Assembly (NCBI RefSeq): GCF_036884655.1
Contig: NC_088327.1
Coordinates: 14,372,501-14,436,500, forward strand
Reading direction: 5' to 3'
Source of the DNA: Musa acuminata AAA Group
Lineage: Eukaryota; Streptophyta; Magnoliopsida; Zingiberales; Musaceae
DNA: 64,000 bases
Below, piece by piece: positions 1-12,677 of this stretch. The notes under the pieces are model-generated. The model was not told where the DNA came from. It searched no databases and saw nothing but the letters and a program-made list of their open reading frames with translations. Position 1 is the first letter of the stretch, and each line of letters begins with the position of its first letter. The translations under genes were made by a program, and so were the position numbers.

Positions 1-2670
1 TGGAACAGCACATGCTCATAATTCAATTGCTAATTGCTCCCGTACAGACAAGTAATAGTCGTGTGCCAAACATGAAAAGGAGAGTTGTCTTGTGTTTCAG
101 ATAAGTACTTAAAAGGAAAATTGTTTTGAGACACCATGTAAAAGATTACTGAGATCGAGAGTCTTCTCAGGCAGGTCTGCTAGCAGTGTAACAATCTTAA
201 ATGTTTGCAAGGAATAGTTTTGATTTTGATAATTTCCAACATGTCTTGTAGCATTATTGTAATCATGCCTAGTGTACAGGAACAGACTTATCATATCCAA
301 ATCTAAATCCTATTAAAAGACTGGGCCTTATCGCCCCTAAAACATAACCAGAATGAATAATTTGCTTTTAGTTCTTTTTTCTTAATAACATAAAAGTGAA
401 ATAATATTTGTCAGTGACAACAAAGAATTATCGATTTTAATTGCATGAAACACTTCTTAGAATAGTCAATAGTGTCAACCAGACACCCACCTTGCCTATA
501 ATTGAGCTTCTGCTAAGTAGCTTGGAATGTAGGTTGGGTCTGATGAAGTTTTTGGCAAAATCATGCCTTGGATAATCTCTAACCTACTTCAATACGTTCT
601 ATTTGCACTTTCTACAGAAAATTCTTAACACACAAACTGCTTGGCCAATCATCACATCAACGCCATCTCAATGTGAAAAATCACACAAGGATCAACTTTT
701 AGAACAAAAAGGAAAGAAATAAGTGGGAAGTGGAAGAGAAAGTATAAAGGATAAGGGGCATGCACTTTCTTTTTAGCAACATAATTCTTGTAATACATTC
801 CATCTGACATGATCTTAAAATAGCAAGGTTACAACTATTTCTGAGAAAACAACAACATCAACCCCCATTTTAGGCTCTCTCAATTGCAATTTCCTATCTA
901 GAATGCATGTCCTTTTAAGGACTCTTCTGGATAGAATTTATGCAAGTAATGATAGGCCCTTAAACAACTTTAGCATCTTTTCCTTGTCCATTTGGATAAC
1001 TCATAAGCCAACTCTGAGAAAAGCCTTAACATAAAGAAATTAGAGATCTATACAATTATTTGTCTTGATCCTAAATCTAGACTAAGTTCTGTCCCAATAT
1101 AGCTATGTCAACTTTCTTTTGTCATAAGGATTGTGCCCAATAATCTTCAGAGTTAAATCCATTTCAACCACCACCAAACCCAAATAAAAAAAAAAAAAGA
1201 GGAAAGAAAGAAAAAAGAAAGAAGGACCATGCCAGAGCCACTGCTAGCAAAATAATGAGATTTTTCAGGCAACCTAAAGTTCTAATATATTTCCTATGCA
1301 AGGACCAGAATTTCTTAATTTATCATATTATTTCCTTTTTAAAATCAAGTTCCTTCTTTTTCATTTTTCTAAATTACTTCTAAAGATTTTCATCTAATCT
1401 CTGACAAATTTGACAATATAAGTATTCTATATGACAATTCAATCCAGACCAATCCAATCCAACTGTATCTCCAAAATACAGTGCCAGACCTAAAACCAAT
1501 TCTATTCTTTGGCCATTGGCTTCAATATTGATGTGACACCCGATCCTCAACATAATCAGCTTCTCATTATCTCCATTGCAGCATAAACAACACCCACAAA
1601 AAATTCAATTTCCCTTTGGTATTTCTTTAATCATGAATTTAAAATGGGTATATCTTTAATCAGATTCAAAAATGCTTTTGAACATAGATGTATCAACCAG
1701 GTTTCTCACAGTTGATTCGTCGATCCTTGAAGTATCTCACAGAGTCATACATGTTCAGAATTTTCTTCAGTTTTATATTATAGTGCTGAAATTTCTTCTC
1801 ATCCTCTGCCAGTATCAAGATCTTCTTCAATCATTCAACTTTGCCCATTCATGCATCTTTGTATTGCCTTTATAACCAAATTAATATTTACATTATACTT
1901 CTCACAAGTACACATGAACATTAAATCAATAGTTATGAGACTGGTCATATTAAAATTTAACTGACAAGCTGCAAGGAAGAATATATTCCAAAAAGAAATT
2001 TACATAGGACTACAGTATGATATCGTCTTAGAAAACAACAGCTGGAAAGTTCACTTTTCTCAGGTCAGGAATACAATTGTTAGATAGTTAAAGCATCACA
2101 ATCTTAAACTGACTTTGTTTTATATTTACTAAATTAATACACAACAATTTTTTTGTTATAAAATTAATTTTGACTTCTAGCAATTTAGACTTAGGCCAAC
2201 TAAAACTTTCAGGATCTACAGGATTTCAATCAACAGGTCATAATATAACAAAATCAGATCTAAAGTTGACTCAAGGACATGCCTGATTTCTGATGGATTA
2301 TCAAGGTATCTTGGCAAGGACAACAACTCATGACTCAAGCCTTTTGTTTCATTGCAGGAAGCAACATAATCAGGCAAAAGTTCAGGGTGCCATAAAACCC
2401 TTAAGAGTAGATCTACACCCCATGTACAGCTTGGTGAATACTCGACCATATCACAAGAAATCCTTTTGTCTTCCTTGTGTTCCTACAAAACATTCTAACA
2501 TGTTCTCTGCCCCAAATTAAAAAGAAAAATATTTGGTCTTCATCATCTCAAACATGCAAGAAAATAGTAACCAATCAATAAAACAGCATTGTAATGCTAC
2601 TCAACACCACAAAATAAGAAATTTTAAAACAATAATGAAATGCAAATGAATGTGACATTTTCATGCATAC
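1..2670 (-). other. Intron 1 of the MIP1/RF298-like gene, extending past the left edge
   Basis: Read on the minus strand, this stretch follows a GT donor (GTATGC, 2665-2670) that ends the upstream coding exon in phase 0. It is AT-rich. I looked for the next exon expected in this family (continuing coiled coil, then a C-terminal RING) and saw nothing convincing. The intron therefore probably runs more than 2.6 kb and the remaining exons lie outside the window. Short open frames here (for example 2216-2449 minus) have no recognisable content. Confidence 0.6.
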
Positions 2671-4299
2671 CTCGTATTCCTTTGTTGCAGCCTTGACTTC
2701 ATCCAACTCCTGTTGCATCAGCCTGATCTTCTTCTTCTCCTCAGCAATTTCCTCCTGCATCTTCTCCCTCTGTTTCTCCCAGGCCACCAGCTTTTTAAGG
2801 CATTTCTTCTCCCTCCTCGTCACCTCCGTACATGTCCTTGAAGACTCTGATGCACTCAGTTTTGATGCCTCTATTTCAGCTCTTATCTCTGCATTTTCTG
2901 TCTCCAGCCGCCGGACTACAGCATTTGCTCGGTCCACCTGCCCACTTACCTTCTTCAATGCATTTTCCATCTCAGTTAGTCGCTTCATGGTTGTGTCCTC
3001 CAATGCCTGCTTCCCCTTCTTCAAGCGCTGGTTTTCCTCCCTTTCCATCCTCAGCAACCTCAGCTCTGTGAGGTCATTGCTCAGCTTGCGAGCAGCCTGC
3101 AGTGCCTTCTGTTGAGCCCACTCCTTGCGCTCCTTCACCTGGGACTCTAGCTCCCGAATTTGGCGAATGACATCCAATATCATCTCTTTCTTGGGATCCT
3201 CAGTGCAATTGTCATCTAGACTCATGCTTTCCAATGCCTTCAGCACAGAATCAACGACACCAATGTCTGGGGAGTCATTCTCCACTCTAGCCGCAGAAGC
3301 AACAGCATTGACCTCCTTCGGTTGTTGCTGCCCCGTAGCCAAATCGGAGGTCTCTGGCTGTGGAGATGGCTTTATGAATGGGCGAAAACCAGAACCAGGA
3401 GGAAACGTGCAGGCATTCTGCCTCAGGGTGGACTTCAGAGAATGCAGGAGATCGTAGCACCTGGGATCAGCAACATCACTGACGCCGGTGGTGGCGGCTG
3501 CAGTGGCGGCCGCGTCATGAAACTTGCAAAGACTAGCAGTTTGAGTAAACTCGCCGGCATCACCGCCAGCGGTGGCTGGGGCGGCGGCAGGGACTCCGAG
3601 CGGGGCTAGGGTAGGGGCAGGATAGGTGGCGGCGGACGGTGGCAGCGGCGGTATCTCAATGGTGCTGGCGCGGCCCACGTGGAGCTCGCTCATCAGGAGG
3701 CACCACATCGCACCGCCACGAGTGAGAGTGGGGCGCACTTGCTGAAGAAGGCAGACCATCCCGGCGAGGGAGTACTCCTGGAGGTGGCGAAGGTCGGTGA
3801 ATCCGTTGCCAGGCACGGCGGAGGAATCCTGCTGGGGAGCCGCAGCTCTCACGGCCGCCGACTGAGGCAGCGGAGACTTGAGATGAGCGAGGGCGTTGTG
3901 GAGGATATTGGAGAGCACATCCATCGATCCGTAGCAGTGGCCGCTGCAGAGGATGGCACGGAGCGCCGTCTCCTCATCGTAACCCAGAGAGACGAGCCGC
4001 GAGAGCGCCTCCTTGTAGATGAAATCAAGGTTCTTAAGGAGGATCTCCTCCAGCTGGTCCTCCGTGCAGTAGCCCCATCCGGCATCGTCGTAGCCGGCGG
4101 GGGCAGGGATAGGGCTAGAATTCGAGCCGGCGAGGCCGGGGTCAGGATCGGCCGCGGAAGCTGCGGGGTGGACAGGGAAGGAAGGGGCGGCTGCCGGGGC
4201 GCAAGGGGCCTCTGGGGGGGCGGACTCCAGCGGGTGCTTAGCAGCGCGGCGAGCCCTCCGACCGCCCCGGAGCGATTTATCCCTTCCGTTGCTGCCCAT
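2671..4299 (-). CDS. MND1-interacting protein 1 / RF298-like RING E3 ubiquitin ligase, first coding exon (partial)
   Basis: This is the 5' coding exon (543 codons) of a plant MIP1/RF4/RF298-type E3 ligase; the 3' exons with the RING finger are outside the window. The start chosen is the ATG at 4297-4299, giving MGSNGRDK, because family members begin with a short basic MG leader. The frame stays open upstream only through a poly-proline stretch coded by a poly-C run. Residues 1-65 are basic, then Ala/Pro-rich. Residues about 69-143 form the conserved family block (GWGYCTEDQLEE, LGYDEETALRAIL, HCYGSMDVLSNILHNAL), a UBA-like helical segment. A low-complexity Ala/Pro linker follows, and about 410-543 are heptad-rich coiled coil. 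The exon ends in KEYE at a phase-0 GT donor. Known for the family: N-terminal interaction module, coiled coil, C-terminal RING acting with E2 enzymes. Role in this plant is inferred. Confidence 0.85.
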
Positions 4300-4369
4300 C
4301 GGGGACGGGGGGATCGATCGGCGAGGGGTAAGATGTCGATCGGGGGGTCGACTGGTTTTGGTTTTTTGA

Positions 4370-4372
<3 letters not shown>

Positions 4373-4401
<29 letters not shown>
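4373..4401. repeat. 29-nt poly-G tract (poly-C on the coding strand)
   Basis: An uninterrupted run of G on the plus strand lies 74-102 bp upstream of the MIP1-like start codon, so it is poly-C in the likely 5' UTR or promoter. It codes only for poly-proline in the rejected N-terminal extension. Such runs are length-unstable and prone to sequencing error. Confidence 0.9.
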
Positions 4402-4658
4402 TAAAGGGTGAAGATGGGAAGAGTGAGGAGTGCTTGGGGTGGGGAGTTTGGTGGCTCGGGGAAGCAGCACGTCAGCGGACGAAAGCCGTGCCTCGGTGAG
4501 CCCGGTGGGCCGTTGGATCGGTTGATGGGATGTGTTGACGGTGGATGATGAACGTTAGGGATATGTTTGGCATTGTTCATGGAACTCACTTCTTCGACCA
4601 ATTCAAGATTGGTTTGGAAATATATGATAGTGATTTAGATGGGGAAAAAAACGTGAAC

Positions 4659-4662
<4 letters not shown>

Positions 4663-4709
<47 letters not shown>
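4663..4709. repeat. (TA)n microsatellite
   Basis: About 23 perfect TA dinucleotides, upstream of the MIP1-like gene. Confidence 0.95.
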
Positions 4710-4712
<3 letters not shown>

Positions 4713-5531
4713 TTGTGTATTTTTAATTAAGCACTATGTGGACGCAAATTGTAACTATTGGTACACAAAATTCACTGAGAAATAATGCTGATACTATCTA
4801 CTGCACTTTTTATGGATCCATTAGGTAATTTAGCATGAATTGCTTTGATGCGTCTTTGATTTCACATTCCTATTGTTTCAATGATCATGAAACTGAGAAT
4901 TGAGACCTAATCGTGCAACTCCTATACTTGGAAGAACAAGGTACTAATTAGCTAACAGACTTAACTGAACAGCTCTATTAAAGCTCTAGTCTCCATCTAA
5001 TCTTGGAGCTCTTCTTTGTCCAACTATCTTTTCTAGTCCGTGCTGTGATTAGAATATCTAGAAAACAAATGTAAATACACATTTCATGATCCTGTTATTA
5101 TTAAACACAAGAATAGCTTGTGATGCAATAGGCTGCAGCAAATCTTCTTTCTTGAAACAACAAGATAATGCCACGTACTTGATCTCCATTTTTTCAATTG
5201 TCAGGCTTCACCAAGTAGTGAGCAGAAGTAATTAAGATGCGGTACTAATGTCAATTTATAATATTGATCATACATATATTCCAACATACAGGTATATATA
5301 AAGCATCTTACTGGGCGAAAGCCAACACAAAACTGTCTCCAACCATCTACGAATCCTGGGTGAAATTGTAGTCGGAAAAAAACCCCACAATTCAAGTTCA
5401 GAGACAAAATCCATGATGCATAACACAGAAAGTGGTCCGTAATACATCTAGCCAGGGGACATAAAACCCTTTTATGATGCAATTACATATTTAGAAGCAA
5501 CTAAAGTTCAAGGAGATAGCAGAAGGAATTA
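4710..5531. other. Intergenic DNA and likely 3' UTR of the plastid-protein gene
   Basis: No gene is visible. The right-hand part (about 5200-5531) probably holds the 3' UTR of the minus-strand gene whose stop codon is at 5532-5534. The left part is promoter-proximal DNA of the minus-strand MIP1-like gene. Confidence 0.5.
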
Positions 5532-8500
5532 CTACATCGCAGCTTCCACTTCAGAGTCGGCTTCAACAGATTCCGTCACCTCAATGTTCCGACCTCTTAA
5601 GCGAGAAGAGACATTGTCGATTGCATTATTCAGCTGGCTGATCTTTGCATTCAGCGTTTGTCGTGTCCTCTGCTATCAGAATCGAAGTACAGAATACCAT
5701 TAGAAAGAGTCATGTCTATGTATTAATTGTTAGCAATACAAGCTAATTGATTTATTTGTCACCTCTAGGCCATCGTCATAATATAAAGGTCGCTTGGCCT
5801 TCCGGAATCCATGTTCATCTTCATTCAGCAATGATCTCCTTATCTGCACGACAGCCAAAAAGAAGCCATGTTTCAACCACCGCTTGGTTAGAACTACTAA
5901 CAAGAAACAAATTTAAATATCAGCACGATATAAAACCATCTAGCAGTGATGCTGTTTAGAAAGAACTTCACAAGAAAGAAGACCATGAAGTTACAGATAA
6001 TAGCATCAAAAAGTTTTGAACTGATGTATCTAAGACCCAAGCATCTACTGTAACAAGGAACAAAGACAAAAGAATCAACTACTTATTCCGTGGTAACCTT
6101 AGTTTAGTCCCACACCAAATATGGGAGAAGATTTGAATGGGTTTATAAGGACTAATGGATATACAAATATTAACTTAGACTTAAGTAATTTGGACCATGT
6201 GGTTCTAGGCTTATGTTAGTAGGTTAGCTATCCCATCACCTGAGTCCTCCAATACATTAACATAAATTTAGAATGCTTTAAAAAAAATAGAAAGTGAAAT
6301 TTATAGAATTTGCTCTATAAACGGGTTATCACCTGTGGAGCAAATACATAAGCCAGTGTTCCAAAAATAGCTCCTCCTAAAAGAAAACCTGTAACAAAAT
6401 CACCACCTCCACCTTTGGAACTATCACTGCATGTTCATAGAAAAGTTCACATTAGTGTAAACCATAATCGAACCCGACATGACCGAGATACATAAGATGG
6501 AAAGGAAACCAGAAACATATCTTATGATCCTAACATAAAGTTAAAATAATCAAGTTAACAACAGGCATGCATCACACCATCATGTATGCAAAGAATGATG
6601 ATAAAGATCTCAATGAGGCATCCCCAAGTGGTGCTAAATCCACTTAGGTGACCAATTTGTGACAAGGACCATGTCCTCAATAATAGAATCAAATTATCTT
6701 GTCATCTGAAAAGATCATTAATAAGAACAAACCAGAGGAAGCAACAAGTAGTAGGTTATTACTCAATCAAGGAGATTTCAACTAAACTATTGAGCTGAAC
6801 ATCACTTTAATTGGATCTGCAGAATGGACCTCCTCCTTTCACGTCAGCAAAAGTAAAATTAAAGAAAAAATAAGACAATCACTAGACAAACAGAATAAAC
6901 ACAACATATGTGTGTTTCTGTTCTCACTAAAGAATCATAATGATCAGCACTAGACAGACAATTTAAGTACTACATGTAATCAGATTGGTATACCAACAGT
7001 GTATGAGCATTAATTCAGTATATACCAATGCTAAGAACATAAACAAACATATTCTTATTCTACAGAGACCATGTAAACTTAAAAATAGAGAAGAAGACTG
7101 ATATTTCTACAGTAGTCAAGGCAACCAAGAAAACCATGCTTCCCGGCCAATGTATTGGTACTACATAACAAAATTCTAGCTATAGGTACAAGTGTTTTCC
7201 TAACAAGCAGCTACAGTAACTATCATAACTCCACCCAATTCCAACCCTCCCAAAAATGAAAGGGAAAAAAACAAGAAAAGCAATGAGAGATCAGATCATA
7301 ACTTCATAAGCATCAGTGGGAATTGATTTCTGAGGAATTCGGGCGGCGTGGACAGACAATTACCTGTGCTCAGCATGGACAGACAAATTTGGGCGGCATT
7401 TTAGCAATTTTGATTTCTGACGAATAGCCAATCGAGATTGATAAGATTTGAGCTTCTCATTCTGCAACCTCAACTTTGTTGACTGAGCTACGCTGCCTAA
7501 GGCAAAGAGAAAATCATAGCATAATAAACTTTAAGCAGACATTCAGACACTAATCTAGACACTAATCTATTCATAACTCCAAATAACTCAACTTCATGTT
7601 GTTCCTTCAAGGAGATGATAACAATGAAAATGATGAATAACAATAACAAAGAGATTGAACGAATAATGTAGCTCGAGTTTTGGACACAAACAGAAGCCAA
7701 ATTAATAATACAAGTCCTTACTTATAATCATAGTTCATAGTTCAATTTGGATTCAAAAAGATAAGAAATTATTTGAACAAAAAATCATTTTCATTTTGAA
7801 AAACTTTAACCAAAGTGCTTTTTGTTCTATAGTCCAAACAAAACCATACTGCTTGTCTCAATCAGTTCAATTCGGTTCAGTTAGATAGTTTAGACCATAT
7901 TGTGAACATCCAAGTCAACATAAAGAGAAACCCTTTCTTTAATATGTCATGCTTATAGACTTCGAATTACATCCAAATATCTGCCACCTAAATAAAGCCA
8001 TACAAGCCAATTAATAACGTCAATCACAAAGGATTATTGAATAGAACAAAATCAGGCACACAATCACCAAATTGACCTCCCATCCGATGTAGGATAAATT
8101 TAAGTCTGTTTAGAAATCATTTGATATTGCTCGATGCTCGCTAGAAAAGACAACCAGCTACTAGTTGGAAGATATTTTCCATCAGTTTGGAACCTAAATT
8201 CCCCAACAACAATTAGGAAAATAAGTAAACTACTGGACCTTCTTGCATCATGTGCAATCCCTAGACACTTCCATTTTCAAGTATAAAGGTTTTGTGTTTG
8301 CCACTTTTGCAGCAGTGTAAGTCTATCAGCTAGAATTCAATTTAAGATCTTAGTTAACACCTTGGATTAAGGTATACAAGTTGAATATAGTCCTTTATAA
8401 GGTGGGTTGATTCACAATGTCTCGGTCAACACAGCCTATGAAACCCTTCTAAATGCCAAATGACACATCGAATCTTGTCGTTCTTACATGGCAAAGTGTT

Positions 8501-9092
8501 CGCTGGAACGCTGGAAGGAAAAAAGTTCAGGAATGTATGCTCCTCCTCAAAACCATCTTCCGTTCAATTACGTCTCTAACATCAAATCCTATTGAGTACC
8601 CTACTCAAAGTTAGAATTTTACAGAACTCATAACAATAAACCCACCATTAAAGTAAGGAAAATCAACCAAAATTGACGAAATGCTGGGATAAAAATCAAT
8701 AAAAAGCTTCTTACACTAGGTCAAGAATCACAATCTAAGAACTTGGAGCTAAACGAACGGCCTAGATAACTCAACCAACGAGTCGTCAATCAACATTTAC
8801 AATACCGGCAAACCTAAGGGACACAGCTAACTCCAGAAAGAACGCCATTCGCTGCGATCCCACAACACATCGCGACGCTTCAAGAATCGACAACGATTCC
8901 TACCCTAGAAAATTAAGATAAGCATGGATCGATCGAAGAACCCTAGCCTTTCGTAACCCAAATCGAATCAGTCCGATGGGGCAACAAAATCAACCGTCTG
9001 AAGCCAAGAATCTGCACAGAAGTTGGACTCGGAGAAAGGAATCAGGTCTCACCGGTGACGAAGGGAGTCGTCAAGGAGGTCGCCGTCGCCAT
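5532..9092 (-). CDS. Small plastid-type membrane protein, At1g42960-like (five exons, complete)
   Basis: Reconstructed by joining 9092-9053, 7496-7364, 6426-6333, 5843-5763 and 5669-5532 (40+133+94+81+138 nt = 161 codons plus stop). Every junction is GT-AG and the phases agree. The product starts MATATSLTTPFVTGSVAQ, a Ser/Thr-rich, acid-free leader that fits a transit peptide. Residues about 60-89 carry a Gly-rich hydrophobic segment (GGGGDFVTGFLLGGAIFGTL, then AYVFAPQ), one membrane span. A short charged stretch follows (RRSLLNEDEHGFRKAKRP), then an amphipathic helix (TRQTLNAKISQLNNAIDNV) and an acidic tail. From memory this architecture matches Arabidopsis At1g42960, an uncharacterised protein reported in the chloroplast inner envelope. 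Biochemical function is unknown. The exon structure is read directly; the location is family inference. The exons are too short to stand out as long open frames. Confidence 0.85.
6085..6250. repeat. Possible LTR-like fragment in intron 3
   Basis: Within the intron between exons 3 and 4 is a segment with the TTTAGTCCCACACC...TGGGTTTATAAGGACTA wording often seen in plant LTR or TRIM relics. No terminal repeat or target duplication was found, so this is tentative. Confidence 0.2.
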
Positions 9093-9917
9093 GGGGTGGG
9101 GGAAGAGAGACGGCGGAATGAGGGCTCCTGGCCCTGTAGCCTTTTCACTGGGAGGGCGATGAAGGTGAACCTCGACAGTTCCAAAAATATCCTTACTACG
9201 GAGGCCGAGAAGATCAATCAAATAAGATCTTAACCGTGGGATAGTGTTTGGACGGTAAAATTGCTATGGACTTATGAGTAATTTTGGATGAAGACAGAGG
9301 CCAAACGAAGAAATAAATGTTTCTGATAAGACTGGTTAGCTTCGATGATAACTATGCCTGTCGCTCGGATCTTTTCGTTTGAAAAGAAAATTTGGAACTC
9401 ACAACGAATAACAGCACCCGAAATTTCTACTCTCAACGACTCGAGGGTCCACCTGTGGGACCAACTGAATTTCCTCTAGTTATCACAAAGGTGTGAAAAG
9501 CGGGTAGAAACAATGATGTAGGCCCAGCCTGGAAGAGCAAATGTAGCCCGTGAACCCGGTCCGGCGCGCAGACCGGCCCGAACCGACCCGTTATAAGCCT
9601 GGGATTAGCCCATAAATCCGAATCATAAACACTATCGACTTGTCATGCATGATTACATGACTAAATTGGTCCCGATATTGATTAGACCAGAAATAAAAAG
9701 TAATGTAGGACGATCTAAAGTCATGTTTAATATGATGAGAAAATTGGATGAGTGGTGGGAAAGGTAATAAAGAGAGAGAAGACAACTAATGCTAATTAAA
9801 CATACACAGCATTTCATTACCGTGCACTCACTCAAATTATTTTTTCTAATTATATATTAAAAATATAAATATATTTTCAAATGCAACTTAAATAGATTGA
9901 TTCTTCTTGGCGCAAGG
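9093..9917. other. Upstream region of the plastid-protein gene
   Basis: Promoter and 5' UTR DNA of the minus-strand gene starting at 9092. I found no further gene. Short open frames around 9591-9835 (minus) have no recognisable similarity. The last five bases (9913-9917, CAAGG) are the target duplication of the solo LTR that follows. Confidence 0.5.
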
Positions 9918-10497
9918 TGTTGAGCTAACAGCCCATATTCAGCCCAACGTGGACTTTATCAACCCATAAACTCACCCCTCTCTTAACTTAACCCTAGTTT
10001 ATATTATGGAAGATGTAATGGTTTTTTATAGCAAGAAGGTAGTTTTTGACGGTCACGGGATTCCAAAAAAAAGAAGGAAAACAAGACAAAAAAGAAAGAA
10101 AAATAAATGAAAAAAGACAATGACAACACAGAGGTTTCTCAATCATCTAACAGTGCTTTCATCTTAAGTTATATTAGATGTACAGTAGATTCATGATTAC
10201 TTTGGGAGAATTAGGAAGGATTTAGATATTATGCACAATGACGTGATCCTTGTATCTCAGTTATTCTCTTGTGATTGTTGCTAGGATTTTGTGCAAGAGA
10301 TTGAGATTTGTATATTCATTATTATTATAGTGAATTATTTCTAGTTTGTCCGATGATTTTTACCCTTTAAATTGAAGGAATTTTCTATGTATATTTTGGT
10401 ATTCTATTTGATTATGGTTCAATTTAATTTTACCGTGTGTTATGACCTGCTAATATTTATTTATATACAAAAATTTATTTCTCTTTATATTCCATCA
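9918..10497 (+). mobile_element. Solo LTR of the Tnt1-like (element D) Copia family
   Basis: About 580 bp aligning end to end, though diverged, with the two LTRs of element D (58094-58699 and 62755-63346). Shared blocks include the AGCCCA-rich start, GGGATTCCAAA with the A/G-rich stretch after it, TTCTCTTGTGATTGTTGCTAGG and GAGATTTGTATATTCATTAT. It begins TG and ends CA and is flanked by a perfect 5-bp direct repeat, CAAGG at 9913-9917 and 10498-10502. No internal sequence remains, so it most simply arose by LTR-LTR recombination that deleted the element. It looks older than element D. Confidence 0.9.
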
Positions 10498-10531
10498 CAA
10501 GGATCATAATGCTTGGATATTCTATCACAAG

Positions 10532-10655
10532 GATCATAGTGTTTGGGGGCATTCTTGTACAGTTTATGATTTGGAAAATATAACTTATTTTTCTTTACAT
10601 CCCATCGATCATAGTGTTTGGGGTATTCTTGTACAGCTTATGATTTGGAAAACAT
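10532..10655. repeat. Local direct duplication, about 48-bp unit
   Basis: Two near-identical copies of a unit beginning GATCATAGTGTTTGGGG and ending TATGATTTGGAAAA lie at about 10532-10580 and 10607-10655. A shorter related motif (TATTC or TTCCATCACAAGGATCATA) also repeats at 10487-10508 and 10519-10538. The cluster sits directly against the right edge of the solo LTR. Confidence 0.7.
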
Positions 10656-10659
10656 AGCT

Positions 10660-12620
10660 AAATGCATGGATATGTATCACTGAGAAAGGTTTTAACTCAA
10701 CCATGGTTTTACTACTGATGTTTCCTTTTGAACTTAGACAAACGAGAGTAAAGTAGCCAAAGTTGCATAAGAATTCGCGCATAGAAATAAGCACGCATTA
10801 TAAGTTTAATTGGTTCATGTAGTTCTTGGATTATTGTGCTGCTTAGCCCAATCTTATTATGTAAATAATATGATTTTCTTTTGACAAAAGATAAATGATG
10901 AGGGCGATAGATACATGGTTTATTTATCCTATAAATAAATTTATTAATATTGGATTATTTTATAGATTAAATAAATTTAGTTCTTTGAATAATTATATTC
11001 ATATTAGGAATCCAACCCAACAGAAATTAGACTGCTAAAAGATGTGGTTTTCTCATGGCATTAAGGCTGTGAAAGCAGGAAGCATGTTTTAATTGCTAAA
11101 ACCCTATGCATATTTGTGATATTAAATGTATAATAATAAACTTAGTGATGTTGCATCCCATAATTTAATGAAACAGTAAAAAACATAAACCTGTCATCTT
11201 CAAATTAAAGAAAAAAGTGAACCTGAAAGATCATCAGGGAAGAAATGAAGGACAAGAACTTTATTTTCCTTCTCAAAATCCAGTGATTTGACTCACATTA
11301 AAAACTTGACTCCAAGGAAAGAAATCGAGAGAGTAAAGTGGGAGGGCCATTAGCAGTTTCCAATGCCAACACCTTCTTGTAGAGGTGAGCCAAATGATGA
11401 TGATGGTAGGGTCATTTCTTCTCTCTTTCATCTGCTGTCAACATCTCATCATGAACAAGGTATAGTGTCCTAATTCTTTAGTACCATCAAGCTCTGTAAA
11501 CAACAACACATCGGTCACTGTTGACAGCTAAACTGGACCTGCATGACTGATAATTATTATTCTGTGCTCCTCAGTTTCAGCTGCAGCATGCAGTGCAATG
11601 ATAACCCAGTTTTACTCCTCCCCGGAAGGAGAAGGATCTTAACCCCTCTCTCGTAGCTCGACTGCTACAGACTCTAGCTGTGACCTTCGGTGGCTACATA
11701 CTTGGCATTCATGCTCCAACAATAATTCAAGTTGATCTGGTGGATGGGAACCCTGACACCGGACTCTGAGTTGTGTGTGTCTGCACTACGTTTCCATGCA
11801 ATAATGTGGAGAACTTCTGATTGCTTCGCGCTGGGCCCAATTGTCTCATCTTCTCCACCTCACCTCACCTCAGACTGTCATAATCTCTTATTTATCACGA
11901 TGAATAATTAATTCATTAACCCATCGAACACTGGTAAGTATATTCAAATATTTGCCTAGATAATTACAATATCTTACGTTGGAAGGGTAAACCGAGGTGT
12001 CTTGTAATGAATTAGTGATCTGAATTAGATCTGAGCACCGACTGTCGGTTTGTCTGGGTATGAGACAAGGACTCGTATCTTGGGGTGGAGTTAACTAGAT
12101 CTTCTTCTTCGCTTTTGGATTCCATTTCTTTGTTCCTTTCTACTGAAAGGGAAAGCTAAAAAGATGACCAAACGGTCAATCCCACTGGATCTCACGGGCA
12201 CCAATCTTTTGCAGATCTTTGACGCACTTACCAGCGGTCGCAGGTTGAAGGAGGAGGTGAAGATTTCTCTCGTTCCTGTGCTTCATTTCCCTCTGTGACA
12301 AGACGCTTCCTTTGGAGGATAATGTAATGACTGCAAGGTACGTCATGAGGAGGTTTGCCGTACACAAGCATTTAGGTCGTCGTCTGTCACATGCAAAGTG
12401 ATGGTATTCTGCAGCTGCCAGTAGATGTTGTCTACCACTGAGTTTTTATACCTTTTCCTTGCACTCAGTCTGACATCCTGTAAGCCCTGCAGATGAATTA
12501 ACTCTTCCTATATCCAAATCTGATCCAAATATCAAGAAATAAAGTTAAACATTAGAAAAAATGATATAAGATTTATATTATTCTAAAATATAAACATAAA
12601 CTAAAATTCCCTCCTTTCAT
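10660..12620. other. Intergenic DNA without a recognised gene
   Basis: AT-rich to about 11.2 kb, then more mixed composition to 12.5 kb. I see short open frames (for example 12176-12367 minus) but no domain, splice-consistent exon series or RNA gene. Part may be promoter or 5' transcribed DNA of the WEB-family gene at 13.1 kb. Confidence 0.45.
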
Positions 12621-12622
12621 GC

Positions 12623-12623
<1 letters not shown>

Positions 12624-12671
<48 letters not shown>
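12624..12671. repeat. (TA)n microsatellite
   Basis: About 24 TA dinucleotides, roughly 430 bp upstream of the WEB-family start codon. Confidence 0.95.

Positions 12672-12677
<6 letters not shown>

Noticed and set aside
3679..4404. Long plus-strand frame opposite the E3 ligase exon
   Set aside because: Low-complexity Arg/Gly/Glu-rich translation produced by the GC-rich antisense strand; no start context or family match.
4300..4470. N-terminal extension of the E3 ligase upstream of 4299
   Set aside because: Codes mainly for poly-proline from the poly-C tract. The family start MG(S/C).. begins at 4299.
11427..11448. miR156/157-like word on the minus strand (TTGACAGCAGATGAAAGAGAG)
   Set aside because: Several mismatches to the mature family, including the 3' end, and no complementary star arm nearby to form a hairpin.
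12176..12367. 63-codon minus-strand frame
   Set aside because: No recognisable domain, no splice partners and no promoter signal; cannot be supported as a gene.
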